This document shows positions 1 through 8,398 of a stretch of 64,000 nucleotides of DNA, piece by piece. Numbering within the stretch: the stretch's first letter is position 1; every line of letters starts with the position of its first letter. Below the pieces are notes generated by a model. That model was not told where the DNA came from, searched no databases, and was given only the letters and a program-made list of their open reading frames with translations. Both the position numbers and the translations under genes were made by a program. Source of the DNA: Marinobacter salarius. Its GTDB lineage: Bacteria > Pseudomonadota > Gammaproteobacteria > Pseudomonadales > Oleiphilaceae. Where the stretch lies: positions 2,728,001 through 2,792,000 of the forward strand of contig NZ_CP136693.1 of the NCBI RefSeq assembly GCF_032922745.1, in the 5' to 3' direction.

Positions 1-50
1 GTCTTGGCCTGGTGGGCCTGGGAATGACTCGTCGTCGCAAGTCGGCCTGA
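1..50 (+). CDS. PEP-CTERM protein, C-terminal end only (partial)
   Basis: The frame starting at base 3 reads LGLVGLGMTRRRKSA and stops at 48-50. A hydrophobic Leu/Gly-rich stretch followed by an Arg cluster and a very short tail is the typical end of a PEP-CTERM sorting signal, the substrate of exosortase A. The Pro-Glu-Pro motif itself would lie just left of the window, so the assignment rests on the tail alone. It fits the xrtA gene found at 51.9-53.4 kb. The rest of the protein, and therefore its function, cannot be seen. Confidence 0.6.
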   Translation, partial: LGLVGLGMTRRRKSA

Positions 51-69
51 GTTTTCGTAAACCCTGAAG

Positions 70-106
70 CACCCTGCCCGATAAAAAGGGTAGGGTGTTT
101 TGCGTT
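70..106 (+). terminator. Rho-independent terminator
   Basis: CACCCTGCCC (70-79) pairs with GGGTAGGGTG (88-97) through one G-T wobble around an 8-base loop, and is followed by TTTTGCGTTTT. It lies 20 bases after the stop of the PEP-CTERM protein and separates it from the EPS operon. Confidence 0.8.
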
Positions 107-241
107 TTCGCACCGCATTGTAAGTCGTCCTTCACTGTACCCGATTGCAGTATCATTAAAATGCAGTAAACTCTGTTCATTGTCAGATCTGCAGCATTGG
201 ATGCGCAGACGTATTTACGGTGAACAGCAAAAGGAGTTGGC
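107..241 (+). promoter_or_regulatory. Leader and probable promoter region of the EPS operon
   Basis: This 135-base gap lies between the terminator and the first EPS gene. TTGCAG (145-150) and TAAACT (167-172), 16 bases apart, are a weak sigma70-like pair. AAGGAG at 231-236 is a good ribosome binding site for the GTG start at 242. I found no convincing sigma54 -24/-12 element, although the locus encodes the sigma54-type activator PrsR. The promoter boxes are a guess; the ribosome binding site is clear. Confidence 0.3.
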
Positions 242-1654
242 GTGGCCCACGTCAGATTGTTCAGGCATTACATTCATGTTCCCTTCGTTATCCTGGGCCT
301 TATTGACTTAGTTGTTCTGGCGATCAGCTTTTCGCTTGCTGCTTTTTTCCGCCACTTCGGGGAAGTCTCCTTTTTTCTCGATAGCCTTATATTCCTTCTG
401 CCTTCTGCAATTGTCTTCGGTCTTGTCAACCTTCTGGTTATGATTGCCCTGGGTGTCCACCAGTCCCGGCTTGAGGAAGGGATGTCCGGCATGATGTTGC
501 GGACAATCTTTGCGCTAATCATCGGCGTGCCGGCGTCCAGTGTGATCTATATCCTGGGTAACGACTGGCTCTGGTATCTGGGCTTTACAGACTTGCTGAC
601 ATCTGCTTCTGTCTTTGGCTTTTTCCTCCTCGGGATAAGTCGATTGGTGTTCTTTGCCATGGCAGGAAAAGATGCGTTCAAGCGGAAGGTTCTGGTTCTG
701 GGGGCCGGCTTCAGGGCAAGGCAGCTTCTTGAGGATCTGACAACACCCTTCAACCGCAAGGGTTTTATTCTTACCGGGTTTGTTTCGTTACCGGATGAGC
801 CGGTTCAGGTAAGCCAGGAAAACCTTCTCCAGCTCCCATCAACGCTCCATCAGTACATACTCAGGCACCCGGTCAAGGAAATTGTGGTCGCTGTGGACGA
901 TCGTCGCAAGGGCCTCCCGATGGAAGATCTCCTGGAGTGCAAAATGCTCGGCGTTCGTATTGTCGACGGCGCGAGCTTCTACGAGAGGGAGTCAAGAAAA
1001 GTCGCTCTGGAAATGGTGACTCATGGCTGGCTGGTGTTTTCTGACGGATTCAAAGTATCGTCTGTCTATGGTTTTGGCAAGCGTTCACTGGATATTCTGG
1101 CAGCTACCACTTTGCTGTTGGCCGGCCTGCCTCTGATGATTCTCACGGCAATAGCCATCAAGATCGAAGATGGACTAAAAGCCCCGATTTTCTACAGTCA
1201 GGAGCGTGTAGGTCTAAGTGGCGCCGTTTTCAGGGTTCATAAGTTCCGCTCCATGATCACCGACGCGGAAAAGAATGGTGCCGTCTGGGCCAGTCAGAAC
1301 GATGCAAGGGTCACTAAGGTAGGGGAGATTATCCGCAAAATTCGGGTTGATGAGTTGCCACAGATCTTCAATGTATTGAACGGCACGATGGCTTTTGTCG
1401 GTCCTCGCCCTGAAAGGCCGGTCTTTGTAGAGCAACTGTCGGAAACGATTCCATTCTACAGTGAACGGCACAGAGTCAAGCCCGGTTTGACGGGATGGGC
1501 CCAGCTTTGTTTTGCTTATGCTGATAATGAAGAAGACACCCGCGAAAAGCTCCGTTATGACCTTTACTATATAAAGAATCAAAGTCTGTTACTCGATTTG
1601 TTGATTATAATTCAGACAGTAGAAGTGGTATTGTTCAAGAAAGGATCAAGGTAG
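242..1654 (+). CDS. XrtA-system priming sugar-phosphate transferase (polyprenyl-phosphate glycosylphosphotransferase)
   Basis: This inner-membrane enzyme should start repeat-unit synthesis by moving a sugar phosphate onto undecaprenyl phosphate. The 470-residue protein has four or five N-terminal membrane segments (about 15-130) and a central nucleotide-binding-like domain beginning KVLVLGAG near residue 150. A C-terminal bacterial sugar transferase domain starts at KRSLDILAA and carries SQERVG, KFRSM, RVDELPQ and FVGPRPERP. This is the WbaP/EpsB-like family that heads exosortase A EPS operons (TIGR03013 type). The GTG start is set by AAGGAG six bases upstream. It is the first gene of the plus-strand operon, ahead of the exporter and chain-length genes. 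Which sugar is transferred cannot be read from the sequence. Confidence 0.9.
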   Translation: MAHVRLFRHYIHVPFVILGLIDLVVLAISFSLAAFFRHFGEVSFFLDSLIFLLPSAIVFGLVNLLVMIALGVHQSRLEEGMSGMMLRTIFALIIGVPASSVIYILGNDWLWYLGFTDLLTSASVFGFFLLGISRLVFFAMAGKDAFKRKVLVLGAGFRARQLLEDLTTPFNRKGFILTGFVSLPDEPVQVSQENLLQLPSTLHQYILRHPVKEIVVAVDDRRKGLPMEDLLECKMLGVRIVDGASFYERESRKVALEMVTHGWLVFSDGFKVSSVYGFGKRSLDILAATTLLLAGLPLMILTAIAIKIEDGLKAPIFYSQERVGLSGAVFRVHKFRSMITDAEKNGAVWASQNDARVTKVGEIIRKIRVDELPQIFNVLNGTMAFVGPRPERPVFVEQLSETIPFYSERHRVKPGLTGWAQLCFAYADNEEDTREKLRYDLYYIKNQSLLLDLLIIIQTVEVVLFKKGSR

Positions 1655-1715
1655 TTTCGGGGCCAGCTTTTCCCGAGACATGGAAACAGGCAAGGAATTG
1701 TAGAGAGGACTTAAA

Positions 1716-2360
1716 ATGTCATCGAAGTATTCACTCCTGGGGTTAGTGTTCTCCGTTACCGCAATCGTATTTGCTTCGGGTTGTGCAGGCCCCACAACGT
1801 CATCTCCTGAAAAGATCCAGCGCGCTCTGGCTGTTGACACAACCAACAGCGTTGATGAGTACATTCTTGGCGCTACAGACGTGGTGCGGGTTTCCGTTTG
1901 GCGAAATGAGGATCTGAGCATTTCGGTCCCTATCAGGCCGGATGGCAAAATATCCGTGCCGCTTGTAGGTGATGTACAGGCCTCCGGCCGTACGCCGGAT
2001 GCGCTGGCGAATGATATCGAAAGCAAGCTCTCCGCCTATATCAGGGAACCTCAGGTCAGCATCGTTGTCACCAGCATGGGGAGCCACGAATTCACCGACC
2101 GGGTTCGCGTAACCGGTGCCGTCCAGCAACCCACGTCTGTTCCGCACCGCGCGGGTATGACCGTTCTTGACATGGTGCTGTCTTCTGGCGGTGTGACCCC
2201 GTTTGCGTCCCCGAACAATTCGGTGCTGTATCGGACGCTTGATGGGGAAGTCGTTGCCATTCCGGTAAAGCTGGACGAAATCCTTTCACGTGGGGATATA
2301 TCGACAAACTATAAATTGCGGCCGGGAGATATCCTGACAGTACCAGAGAGAAGTCTTTAA
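1716..2360 (+). CDS. XrtA-system polysaccharide export lipoprotein (Wza-like)
   Basis: This is an outer-membrane polysaccharide secretin of the Wza/EpsA type. A signal peptide runs to a lipobox ASGC with the lipid-anchored Cys at residue 23. A polysaccharide export (Poly_export) domain follows, from YILGATDVVRVSVW (about 49-62) through IRPDGKISVPLVGDVQASG. The second half is a SLBB-like segment (VRVTGAVQQPTSVPHRAGMT) that ends near LRPGDILTVPERSL. At 214 residues it is shorter than Wza, as is usual for the exosortase-associated version. It lies between the priming transferase and the Wzz-like gene and should form the exit pore for the polymer. Confidence 0.92.
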   Translation: MSSKYSLLGLVFSVTAIVFASGCAGPTTSSPEKIQRALAVDTTNSVDEYILGATDVVRVSVWRNEDLSISVPIRPDGKISVPLVGDVQASGRTPDALANDIESKLSAYIREPQVSIVVTSMGSHEFTDRVRVTGAVQQPTSVPHRAGMTVLDMVLSSGGVTPFASPNNSVLYRTLDGEVVAIPVKLDEILSRGDISTNYKLRPGDILTVPERSL

Positions 2361-2420
2361 CCCGGTTTGGGTGGAGGCTGTGGTTTTCTGCTGAGCTTTC
2401 TGAAATAACGGACTATTGCT

Positions 2421-3947
2421 ATGGCACTTCCGATTAACCAGTTACCGAAAGAGATCGTGCGGGAGGTGCGCTCGCGCAAATGGCTGGCTTTGCTCATGTT
2501 CGTTGTGGTCAGCTTTTCGGTGCTGGCAGCAGGTTTCCTGTGGCCTTATAAATACCAGTCTCAGGTCGTTATTTTTGTTGATGACAGAAACATTATCCAA
2601 CCGCTCATGGAAGGCAGGGCTGTTGCAACAAAAGTCAGCGAAAAGGTGTCCGCTGCCAGGGAACTGCTAGGGTCCAGAAGTGTGCTGGAAGACATTGCCA
2701 TGGATACCGAGATCTATGGCGAAAACGCCGGCAACATTGGTCCTGAAGCATTGGAAGGCCGCATCAACGGCCTCCGATACAGTATGTCTGTTGTGCCAAG
2801 AGGCGATAATTATTTCAGTATCAGTTATTCGTCGTCGTCTCCGCTCAAAACATTCAGGGTAGCTCAGAAACTGGGTCAGGCGTTTATTGAAGAGAATGCC
2901 AAGCGAAAGCGTGAAGAAAGCCGATCTGCGTATGATTTTATTGATAAACAGGTCAAGAGCTACGAACAACAGATTGCCGCAGTTGAAAAGCGCCTTAAGC
3001 AGTTCCTGTCCGAGAACGTAGATGGGACGGAGGCGGATGCCAATTCGCGGCTGTCGAACCTGCAAAGCCGCCTCGAATTGGCCCAGTTGGAAAAAGAAGA
3101 GCTCGAAACCCGTGCCCAGGCGCTTGAGCGGGAACTCAGAGGCGTTGACCGTACGTTAAGGCAGGGGCGGACCGTGGACTCTTACCATGAGAGAATCAAC
3201 TCCATGGAGGAGCAGCTGGACTCGCTACGGCTTCGTTACCACGACACTTATCCAGATATTGTGATACTCAGAGAGCAACTGCAGGAACTGAGGAAACAAA
3301 GGGAGCAGGCACTTGCGGAACAGGATGTTTCCAACGACTCCGGTGGCAATGAAAGTGTACCCAACCCGGTTTATCAAGAAGTTCGGTCCAAGCTGGTGAC
3401 AACCAATACCGATATCGAAACCGTTGAAACCCGAATCAGTTCCATTCAGCGATTGATTGCAGAACAGAAGCAGCGCATGGAGCGTATCCAGGAAAACAAG
3501 GCGCAGTATTCCGAACTCACACGTGACATGGAAGTGAACAAGGAAATCTACAACGATCTTCTGCAACGCCGTGAGAAAGCCCGTGTTTCGATGCATCTGG
3601 ATATTGAAGGCCAGGGCCTGAATTATAAGATAAACGAAGCTGCGCAATACCCCACAAGCCCGACAGGGCCAAAGTTCTCAATGTTCGCGATGGCGGGCCT
3701 GCTTCTCGGTGCAGTCGCACCCTTTGGTGCCATTGCAGGGTTGTTGCAGGTCGACCCGCGTATCCGCTCGAGGGAACAGCTTGAAGATGTTCTGGACATT
3801 CCGGTGCTGGAGCATCTTCCTGAAGTGCGTACTCCTTTCGAGAAGCGCCGGGACCGTAAGGTAACCGTGGCAGTTGTGGTGATGGCAATATTGGTTGCCA
3901 CAGCATACATCGCAGTAGCACTGGCTTCTGTGTTTGGAGTGATTTAA
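2421..3947 (+). CDS. XrtA-system polysaccharide chain-length determinant (Wzz/GumC-like)
   Basis: This inner-membrane co-polymerase sets polymer length. A cytoplasmic N-terminus (LPKEIVREVRSRK) leads into the first membrane helix (about 24-46). A long periplasmic region with strong coiled-coil heptads follows (about 155-400, rich in Glu, Gln, Leu and Arg). Two hydrophobic segments end the protein: one around MFAMAGLLLGAVAPFG, followed by the charged stretch DPRIRSREQLEDVLDIPVLE, and a final helix at the C-terminus. The 508-residue length fits the PEP-CTERM chain-length family rather than short O-antigen Wzz. Its stop TAA overlaps the next ATG (TAATG), so it is translationally coupled to the kinase-like gene. 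Confidence 0.92.
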   Translation: MALPINQLPKEIVREVRSRKWLALLMFVVVSFSVLAAGFLWPYKYQSQVVIFVDDRNIIQPLMEGRAVATKVSEKVSAARELLGSRSVLEDIAMDTEIYGENAGNIGPEALEGRINGLRYSMSVVPRGDNYFSISYSSSSPLKTFRVAQKLGQAFIEENAKRKREESRSAYDFIDKQVKSYEQQIAAVEKRLKQFLSENVDGTEADANSRLSNLQSRLELAQLEKEELETRAQALERELRGVDRTLRQGRTVDSYHERINSMEEQLDSLRLRYHDTYPDIVILREQLQELRKQREQALAEQDVSNDSGGNESVPNPVYQEVRSKLVTTNTDIETVETRISSIQRLIAEQKQRMERIQENKAQYSELTRDMEVNKEIYNDLLQRREKARVSMHLDIEGQGLNYKINEAAQYPTSPTGPKFSMFAMAGLLLGAVAPFGAIAGLLQVDPRIRSREQLEDVLDIPVLEHLPEVRTPFEKRRDRKVTVAVVVMAILVATAYIAVALASVFGVI

Positions 3948-4873
3948 TGGCAGATTCCAGAGCAGATCAGGAAAAGAATGCCTCCCCCGAAGACAGCGTG
4001 TTGTCTGATTTCGAAAAGTGGAAGTCAGAGAAGATGAACCGGGAAGCTGAGGGCAATGTTGGCTCATCAGCCCCCAACAATGCGCCAGAAGTGCTTAGTC
4101 GCGGTGAGGACAGGTTTTCAGAATGGGATGATTCACGGATGCTTGTTCCAAGTTCGCTTGAGCTTGGTGCAGGCAGTGTCGACAAGTACGTCATCAGCAA
4201 ACAGATCGTCCGCATGCAGGAACCCCGCCGCCTCTCGCCGGATGATCTGGACGAGCGGCGAATCATCTATCCTGAGTCCGGCAATCGGAAACTGGTAAAC
4301 CACTTCCGTAATCTGCGGACCAAGTTGCTTGAAAAATCAGGCGGCAATAACTTCACCCTTGTCGTCAGTGGAGCAAGGGAAGGCGCCGGTTCCTCTTTTG
4401 TCGCCCTCAACCTCGCGGCCGCCTTCGCGTTTGACGAAGCGAAAACGGCTCTGATAATCGACTGCAACCTTCGGGAACCGGCTCTTCATTCCACCCTGGA
4501 TATCGTCCCTGAGTCGGGTTTGACGGATTTTCTGGATGATCCTGACTACGATATAGCCCGAATCCTATACCCCACAGGTATTCCGAGGCTTCGTCTGATT
4601 CCCGCTGGTAGCCGAAGGGAAACGCCTGGTGAATTCTTCACCTCCTTCAGAATGAAGCAGTTTCTGCAGGCTGTTCGCCGCCGTTACCCGGATCGTTTTA
4701 TCGTGCTGGATACCGCGCCGATTACCGAATCGCCTGACGCGCGGATACTGACCGAACTTTGCGATTACGCCATGCTGGTCATTCCTCACGCAGGCATGAC
4801 AGCGGACGGTATTGAACAGGCCGCTGGAGCGTTTCACGCTGAGAAGTTTGTGGGAGCTGTTATCAATGGCTAA
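3947..4873 (+). CDS. XrtA-associated tyrosine autokinase homologue with degenerate ATP-binding motifs
   Basis: It occupies the position and has the fold of the bacterial tyrosine kinase (CpsD/Wzc C-terminal domain) that works with the Wzz-like protein. The N-terminal 100 residues are polar linker, and the ParA/MinD-like ATPase domain covers about 105-308. The P-loop reads SGAREGAGSSF (141-151), where the family has GxGK[ST]: the lysine position is Ser149. The Walker A' motif reads LIIDCNLREP (169-178), with Asn in place of the second Asp, while Walker B (FIVLDTAPI) looks intact. The C-terminus ends at FVGAVING with no tyrosine-rich tail. Both substitutions suggest a catalytically weak or dead kinase kept as a structural partner. 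The next gene starts inside its last codons. Confidence 0.85.
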   Translation: MADSRADQEKNASPEDSVLSDFEKWKSEKMNREAEGNVGSSAPNNAPEVLSRGEDRFSEWDDSRMLVPSSLELGAGSVDKYVISKQIVRMQEPRRLSPDDLDERRIIYPESGNRKLVNHFRNLRTKLLEKSGGNNFTLVVSGAREGAGSSFVALNLAAAFAFDEAKTALIIDCNLREPALHSTLDIVPESGLTDFLDDPDYDIARILYPTGIPRLRLIPAGSRRETPGEFFTSFRMKQFLQAVRRRYPDRFIVLDTAPITESPDARILTELCDYAMLVIPHAGMTADGIEQAAGAFHAEKFVGAVING

Positions 4874-6155
4874 GTTGATCGGGCCATGGAAGTGCCCGCC
4901 ATCGATTACCGCTGCCGCCCTGGCTTTTTGTGTGTTACCCAGTCAACCAGTTTTGGCAGAGCCGCTGACGTTGTCGGGTGGCCTGACCAACCGCTACAGC
5001 GATAACATAACCCGTGATTCGGATAATGAAATAAGCGATGTGGAAACCAGGGCAAACCTCAGGCTTTCCCACCAGACAGATCCTGGCCAATGTGAAGCGA
5101 ACACCTATGCGGATCTCGGTTACGGTATCTGGCATGACACAACCTATGATCCGGAAACCTACACAACCCTGGACTTCCAGGGCGACTGTGAACTGACGAC
5201 AGGCCTGAGATGGGAAGTTGCTGATAACCTGCGGGATGTCACCAGGGACACCCGTGGTAACGATACTCCGGACAACACCACTCGAAAAAACGTGTTTCGC
5301 ACCGGCCCTGTATACGCGTTGCGGCTGAGCAACGTAGATCAACTGCGCTTTTCCCTGCAGTACGAAGATACGGAATTCGAAGAGCCCGAAGAAACGGACA
5401 GTGACCGATATATCGGCTCCGTTGGCTGGAGCCGAATGTTCAGCCCGACCTTCAGCGGTGGTGTCAGTGTGCAAACCAATCAGGCTGAATTTGATACCGG
5501 TGCCGAAATCGATACCGATGTGGTCAGTCTCGATTTTTCACAGACCTGGGCGACGACGAGTCTGTCTGGCAGCGTGGGTGTCAGTGAGATTGAAAGCAGC
5601 TTTGGTGGAAACTCAACATCGAGCGACGGTCTAGTTGGTGATATTTCGCTTGAGCGGCAAATTAACCCGGTAACAACGTTCTATATCAACGGAAGCAGGG
5701 AATTTACCGACCAGACTTCGGACTTTGACATCCGGTTTGACGACTTTGTGTTCGATCTACGGGAAATCAGCGAGGTTGAAGTCACTGCGATTAATACCGG
5801 TATAAGGCGACAGTTCAGCGACTCATCGCAACTTAACGTCAACGTGTTTGCAAACCGTTCTGATTACATCCGGGTGGACGAAAAAGAAGACCGGCTGGGC
5901 CTGGCGGTAAATTACCAGCGCCCCGTTCTACCATTGCTGACGCTCCAGTCCAGCGCGAGATATCAGTATCAATCGTTTGATGAGGATGATGTCGACGAAG
6001 AGACCATCAGCCTGGAAGTGGGTTTGACCTACGAGCTTACCCGTGATCTTGGCATCACCGGCAGGATTGGCCATACATCCGAATCAAGTGACCTCAGCAC
6101 CAGTGAATACGATGAAAACTGGGTATCACTGGGCCTGGATTACCGCTTTTTCTGA
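4866..6155 (+). CDS. XrtA-system-associated outer-membrane beta-barrel protein (TIGR03016-like)
   Basis: The start at ATG 4866 overlaps the preceding stop by eight bases and gives a proper signal peptide, with cleavage after PSQPVLA (about residue 31). The mature protein is a run of alternating strand-like segments rich in Thr, Ser, Asp and aromatics, such as LTLSGGLTNRYSDNITRD, and ends GLDYRFF with the terminal Phe typical of outer-membrane barrels. At 429 residues it resembles the uncharacterised barrel always found next to the tyrosine kinase gene in exosortase A loci. It probably helps polymer or protein passage through the outer membrane, but no function is proven for the family. Confidence 0.8.
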   Translation: MAKLIGPWKCPPSITAAALAFCVLPSQPVLAEPLTLSGGLTNRYSDNITRDSDNEISDVETRANLRLSHQTDPGQCEANTYADLGYGIWHDTTYDPETYTTLDFQGDCELTTGLRWEVADNLRDVTRDTRGNDTPDNTTRKNVFRTGPVYALRLSNVDQLRFSLQYEDTEFEEPEETDSDRYIGSVGWSRMFSPTFSGGVSVQTNQAEFDTGAEIDTDVVSLDFSQTWATTSLSGSVGVSEIESSFGGNSTSSDGLVGDISLERQINPVTTFYINGSREFTDQTSDFDIRFDDFVFDLREISEVEVTAINTGIRRQFSDSSQLNVNVFANRSDYIRVDEKEDRLGLAVNYQRPVLPLLTLQSSARYQYQSFDEDDVDEETISLEVGLTYELTRDLGITGRIGHTSESSDLSTSEYDENWVSLGLDYRFF

Positions 6156-6201
6156 CGTGGCATAATTTCAGTATTCATTCTGCACCCGGAGCATTACCGA
6201 C

Positions 6202-7062
6202 GTGAGACAGAACGCCTTGACGATTGATGTTGAAGACTATTTCCAGGTGGCTGCGCTTGCGGAGGCCGTCAGCCGCGACGAATGGCCAACCATGGAGTAT
6301 CGGGTTGAGGCCAACACCGAGCGATTGCTAGAATTGTTTTCCGAGCGGGACGTCAAGGCCACCTTTTTCACACTGGGCTGGGTTGCCGAGCGCTCTCCCG
6401 GCCTGGTGAGGAAGATCCAGCAGGCAGGCCACGAAATTGCCAGCCATGGATACAGCCATCAACTGGTCTATACGCAGACCCCCGAGGTGTTCCGGGAGGA
6501 GACCCATAAATCGAAGGCAATCCTGGAAGACATCACGGGCGAGCCAATAACCGGCTACAGGGCTGCAAGTTATTCCATCACGGCACAGTCCCGTTGGGCG
6601 CTCGATATCCTCTGTGACGAGGGATTTACGTGGGATTCCTCAATTTTCCCAGTACACCACGACCGCTACGGCATGCCGGGAACACCCCATGAACCCTATT
6701 TGCTACAAGCGCCCAACGGTAAAACCCTTACCGAATTTCCGTTGTCGACGTGCCCCATCGGAAAATATCGACTGCCCATCGCGGGAGGCGGCTATTTCAG
6801 GTTATTTCCGTATTGGCTCAGTCACTGGGGGTTAGGCAAGATCAACCGGGCGGGACAGCCGTTTATTTTCTACCTGCACCCCTGGGAGATCGATACCGGG
6901 CAGCCACGGCTGAACGTCAAAGCGTTCTCCCGCTTCCGGCACTACAACAATCTGGATAAGTGCATGCATCGACTGGAACGGCTGCTGGGAGACTTCCGTT
7001 TCGGCTCGGTATCGGATGTGCTCTCAGGTATCGACATACCTACCAGGGCCGTCGCCGTCTGA
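6202..7062 (+). CDS. XrtA-system polysaccharide deacetylase (NodB domain plus DUF3473)
   Basis: This predicted metal-dependent N-deacetylase would act on the nascent polysaccharide. The NodB core begins at once (ALTIDVEDYFQV), with the catalytic Asp-Asp region altered to DVED as is usual in this subfamily. Other motifs are TFFTLGWVAER, the metal-binding SHGYSH, GYRAASYSI and a DUF3473-type end with YLHPWEIDTGQPR. It lacks a signal peptide, like most exosortase-locus members. The start is GTG at 6202, 46 bases after the barrel gene, with CCGGAG upstream. A second deacetylase lies at 10.5 kb and a third at 24.2 kb. Confidence 0.9.
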   Translation: MRQNALTIDVEDYFQVAALAEAVSRDEWPTMEYRVEANTERLLELFSERDVKATFFTLGWVAERSPGLVRKIQQAGHEIASHGYSHQLVYTQTPEVFREETHKSKAILEDITGEPITGYRAASYSITAQSRWALDILCDEGFTWDSSIFPVHHDRYGMPGTPHEPYLLQAPNGKTLTEFPLSTCPIGKYRLPIAGGGYFRLFPYWLSHWGLGKINRAGQPFIFYLHPWEIDTGQPRLNVKAFSRFRHYNNLDKCMHRLERLLGDFRFGSVSDVLSGIDIPTRAVAV

Positions 7063-7084
7063 CTGTTGTTTTAAGGATAGCGCA

Positions 7085-8398
7085 ATGGGAATGGAGACAC
7101 CGGTCCCGGATATAAAGGCCTCCAAGGTACGGCTGGAAGAACTCAAGGGCACCAAGGGGAAGCTCAGCCGACTGGTTGGCGAGGCTCGCAAGTCCGGTGA
7201 AAGCACCGAAGCGTTAATATCGGAACTGCAGCACGTCTCTGGCGAAATTAAACAGCTCCAGAAGCTCGTCAAGCAGCAACTTAGTGAGGCCCAATCGCCT
7301 GCGAAGTGGGCTCCGCAACCGGTCGCCATTCCTCGGGCCATCGGTGATGCCACCGCTGGGCCCTCGATTTCGATAGAACCATGTGATGCATCCGGATTTC
7401 ACGATGCAGAGGCTTATGTAGCCAGGCACCCCGCAGCGTCCGTCTGGCACAAGCCATCCGTATCAACGTTTATCGACAAAACCTACGGCCATAAAACCCG
7501 TTTTCTGTGCGCCTATAACAGTGTGCGGGAAATCGTAGGGGTCCTTCCTGTCGTGCAACTGAACAGCCGCCTGTTCGGTAACTTTCTGGTTTCAATGCCT
7601 TACTTCAATTATGGCGGCGTATTGGCAGATCACCCCAGCGCAGCCAAGGGCCTGCTCGACGAAGCAGAGCGTTGGCGGCAGGAACTGTCAGCAAGTCATC
7701 TGGAAATGCGTTTCTGCCAGGATAACGAACTGGGGCTTCCTCAACGTACGGACAAGGTCACCTTCTGGCTACCACTGCCCGATAATACCGACGATCTGTG
7801 GACCAGCTTCCAGCCCAAGTTGCGGGCACAGATCCGCCGTGGTGAGCGGGAGATAACGGAGTTAAGCATTGGCGGGCCGGAACTGCTGAACGAGTTCTAT
7901 CGCGTTTTTTCCGTGAATATGCGTGATCTGGGTACACCAGTCTACGGCAGGGACTTTTTCCGAAACCTCCTGCATACCCTGGAGGGGAATGCGTGGCTGG
8001 TGGTCGCTCGAATAGACGGGAAGGCTGTTGGCTGCGCCTTTTTGACCGGTTACCAGGGCAGGATGGAGATTCCCTGGGCGTCGACACTGCGCAAGTACAA
8101 CCATACCAGTATCAATATGGTGATGTATTGGAAGGTGCTTGAGTTCGCGATTCAGCAAGGCTTTGAGGTGTTCGATTTCGGGCGTTGCAGCCACGACGCT
8201 GGCACCTATCGCTTCAAGCAGCAGTGGGGCGCGCAGCCCATCAAACTGTACTGGGATTACCTGTTGCCGGAAGGGCAAAAACTCCCGGCACTGAACCCTG
8301 GTAATCCCAAATTCCGGTTGATGATTGCAGCCTGGCAGCGCCTGCCCGTCTGGATGGCGAACCTGCTTGGCCCCCACATCGTCAAGGCCCTGCCGTAA
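7085..8398 (+). CDS. FemAB-family XrtA-associated protein (GNAT-fold aminoacyl/acyl transferase)
   Basis: ATG 7085 is preceded by AAGGA and gives 437 residues. Residues 10-75 are a charged helical hairpin (KVRLEELKGTKGKLSRLVGE) resembling the coiled coil at the start of seryl-tRNA synthetase. The rest is a FemAB/Acetyltransf_6 fold, with YFNYGGVLADHPSAA, LRAQIRRGEREI and FDFGRCSHDAGTYRFKQQWG. FemAB proteins move amino acids from aminoacyl-tRNA onto cell-wall peptides, but the substrate of the exosortase-associated branch is unknown. Its stop overlaps the start of the next gene (TAATG), so the two are probably made together. Confidence 0.85.
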   Translation: MGMETPVPDIKASKVRLEELKGTKGKLSRLVGEARKSGESTEALISELQHVSGEIKQLQKLVKQQLSEAQSPAKWAPQPVAIPRAIGDATAGPSISIEPCDASGFHDAEAYVARHPAASVWHKPSVSTFIDKTYGHKTRFLCAYNSVREIVGVLPVVQLNSRLFGNFLVSMPYFNYGGVLADHPSAAKGLLDEAERWRQELSASHLEMRFCQDNELGLPQRTDKVTFWLPLPDNTDDLWTSFQPKLRAQIRRGEREITELSIGGPELLNEFYRVFSVNMRDLGTPVYGRDFFRNLLHTLEGNAWLVVARIDGKAVGCAFLTGYQGRMEIPWASTLRKYNHTSINMVMYWKVLEFAIQQGFEVFDFGRCSHDAGTYRFKQQWGAQPIKLYWDYLLPEGQKLPALNPGNPKFRLMIAAWQRLPVWMANLLGPHIVKALP

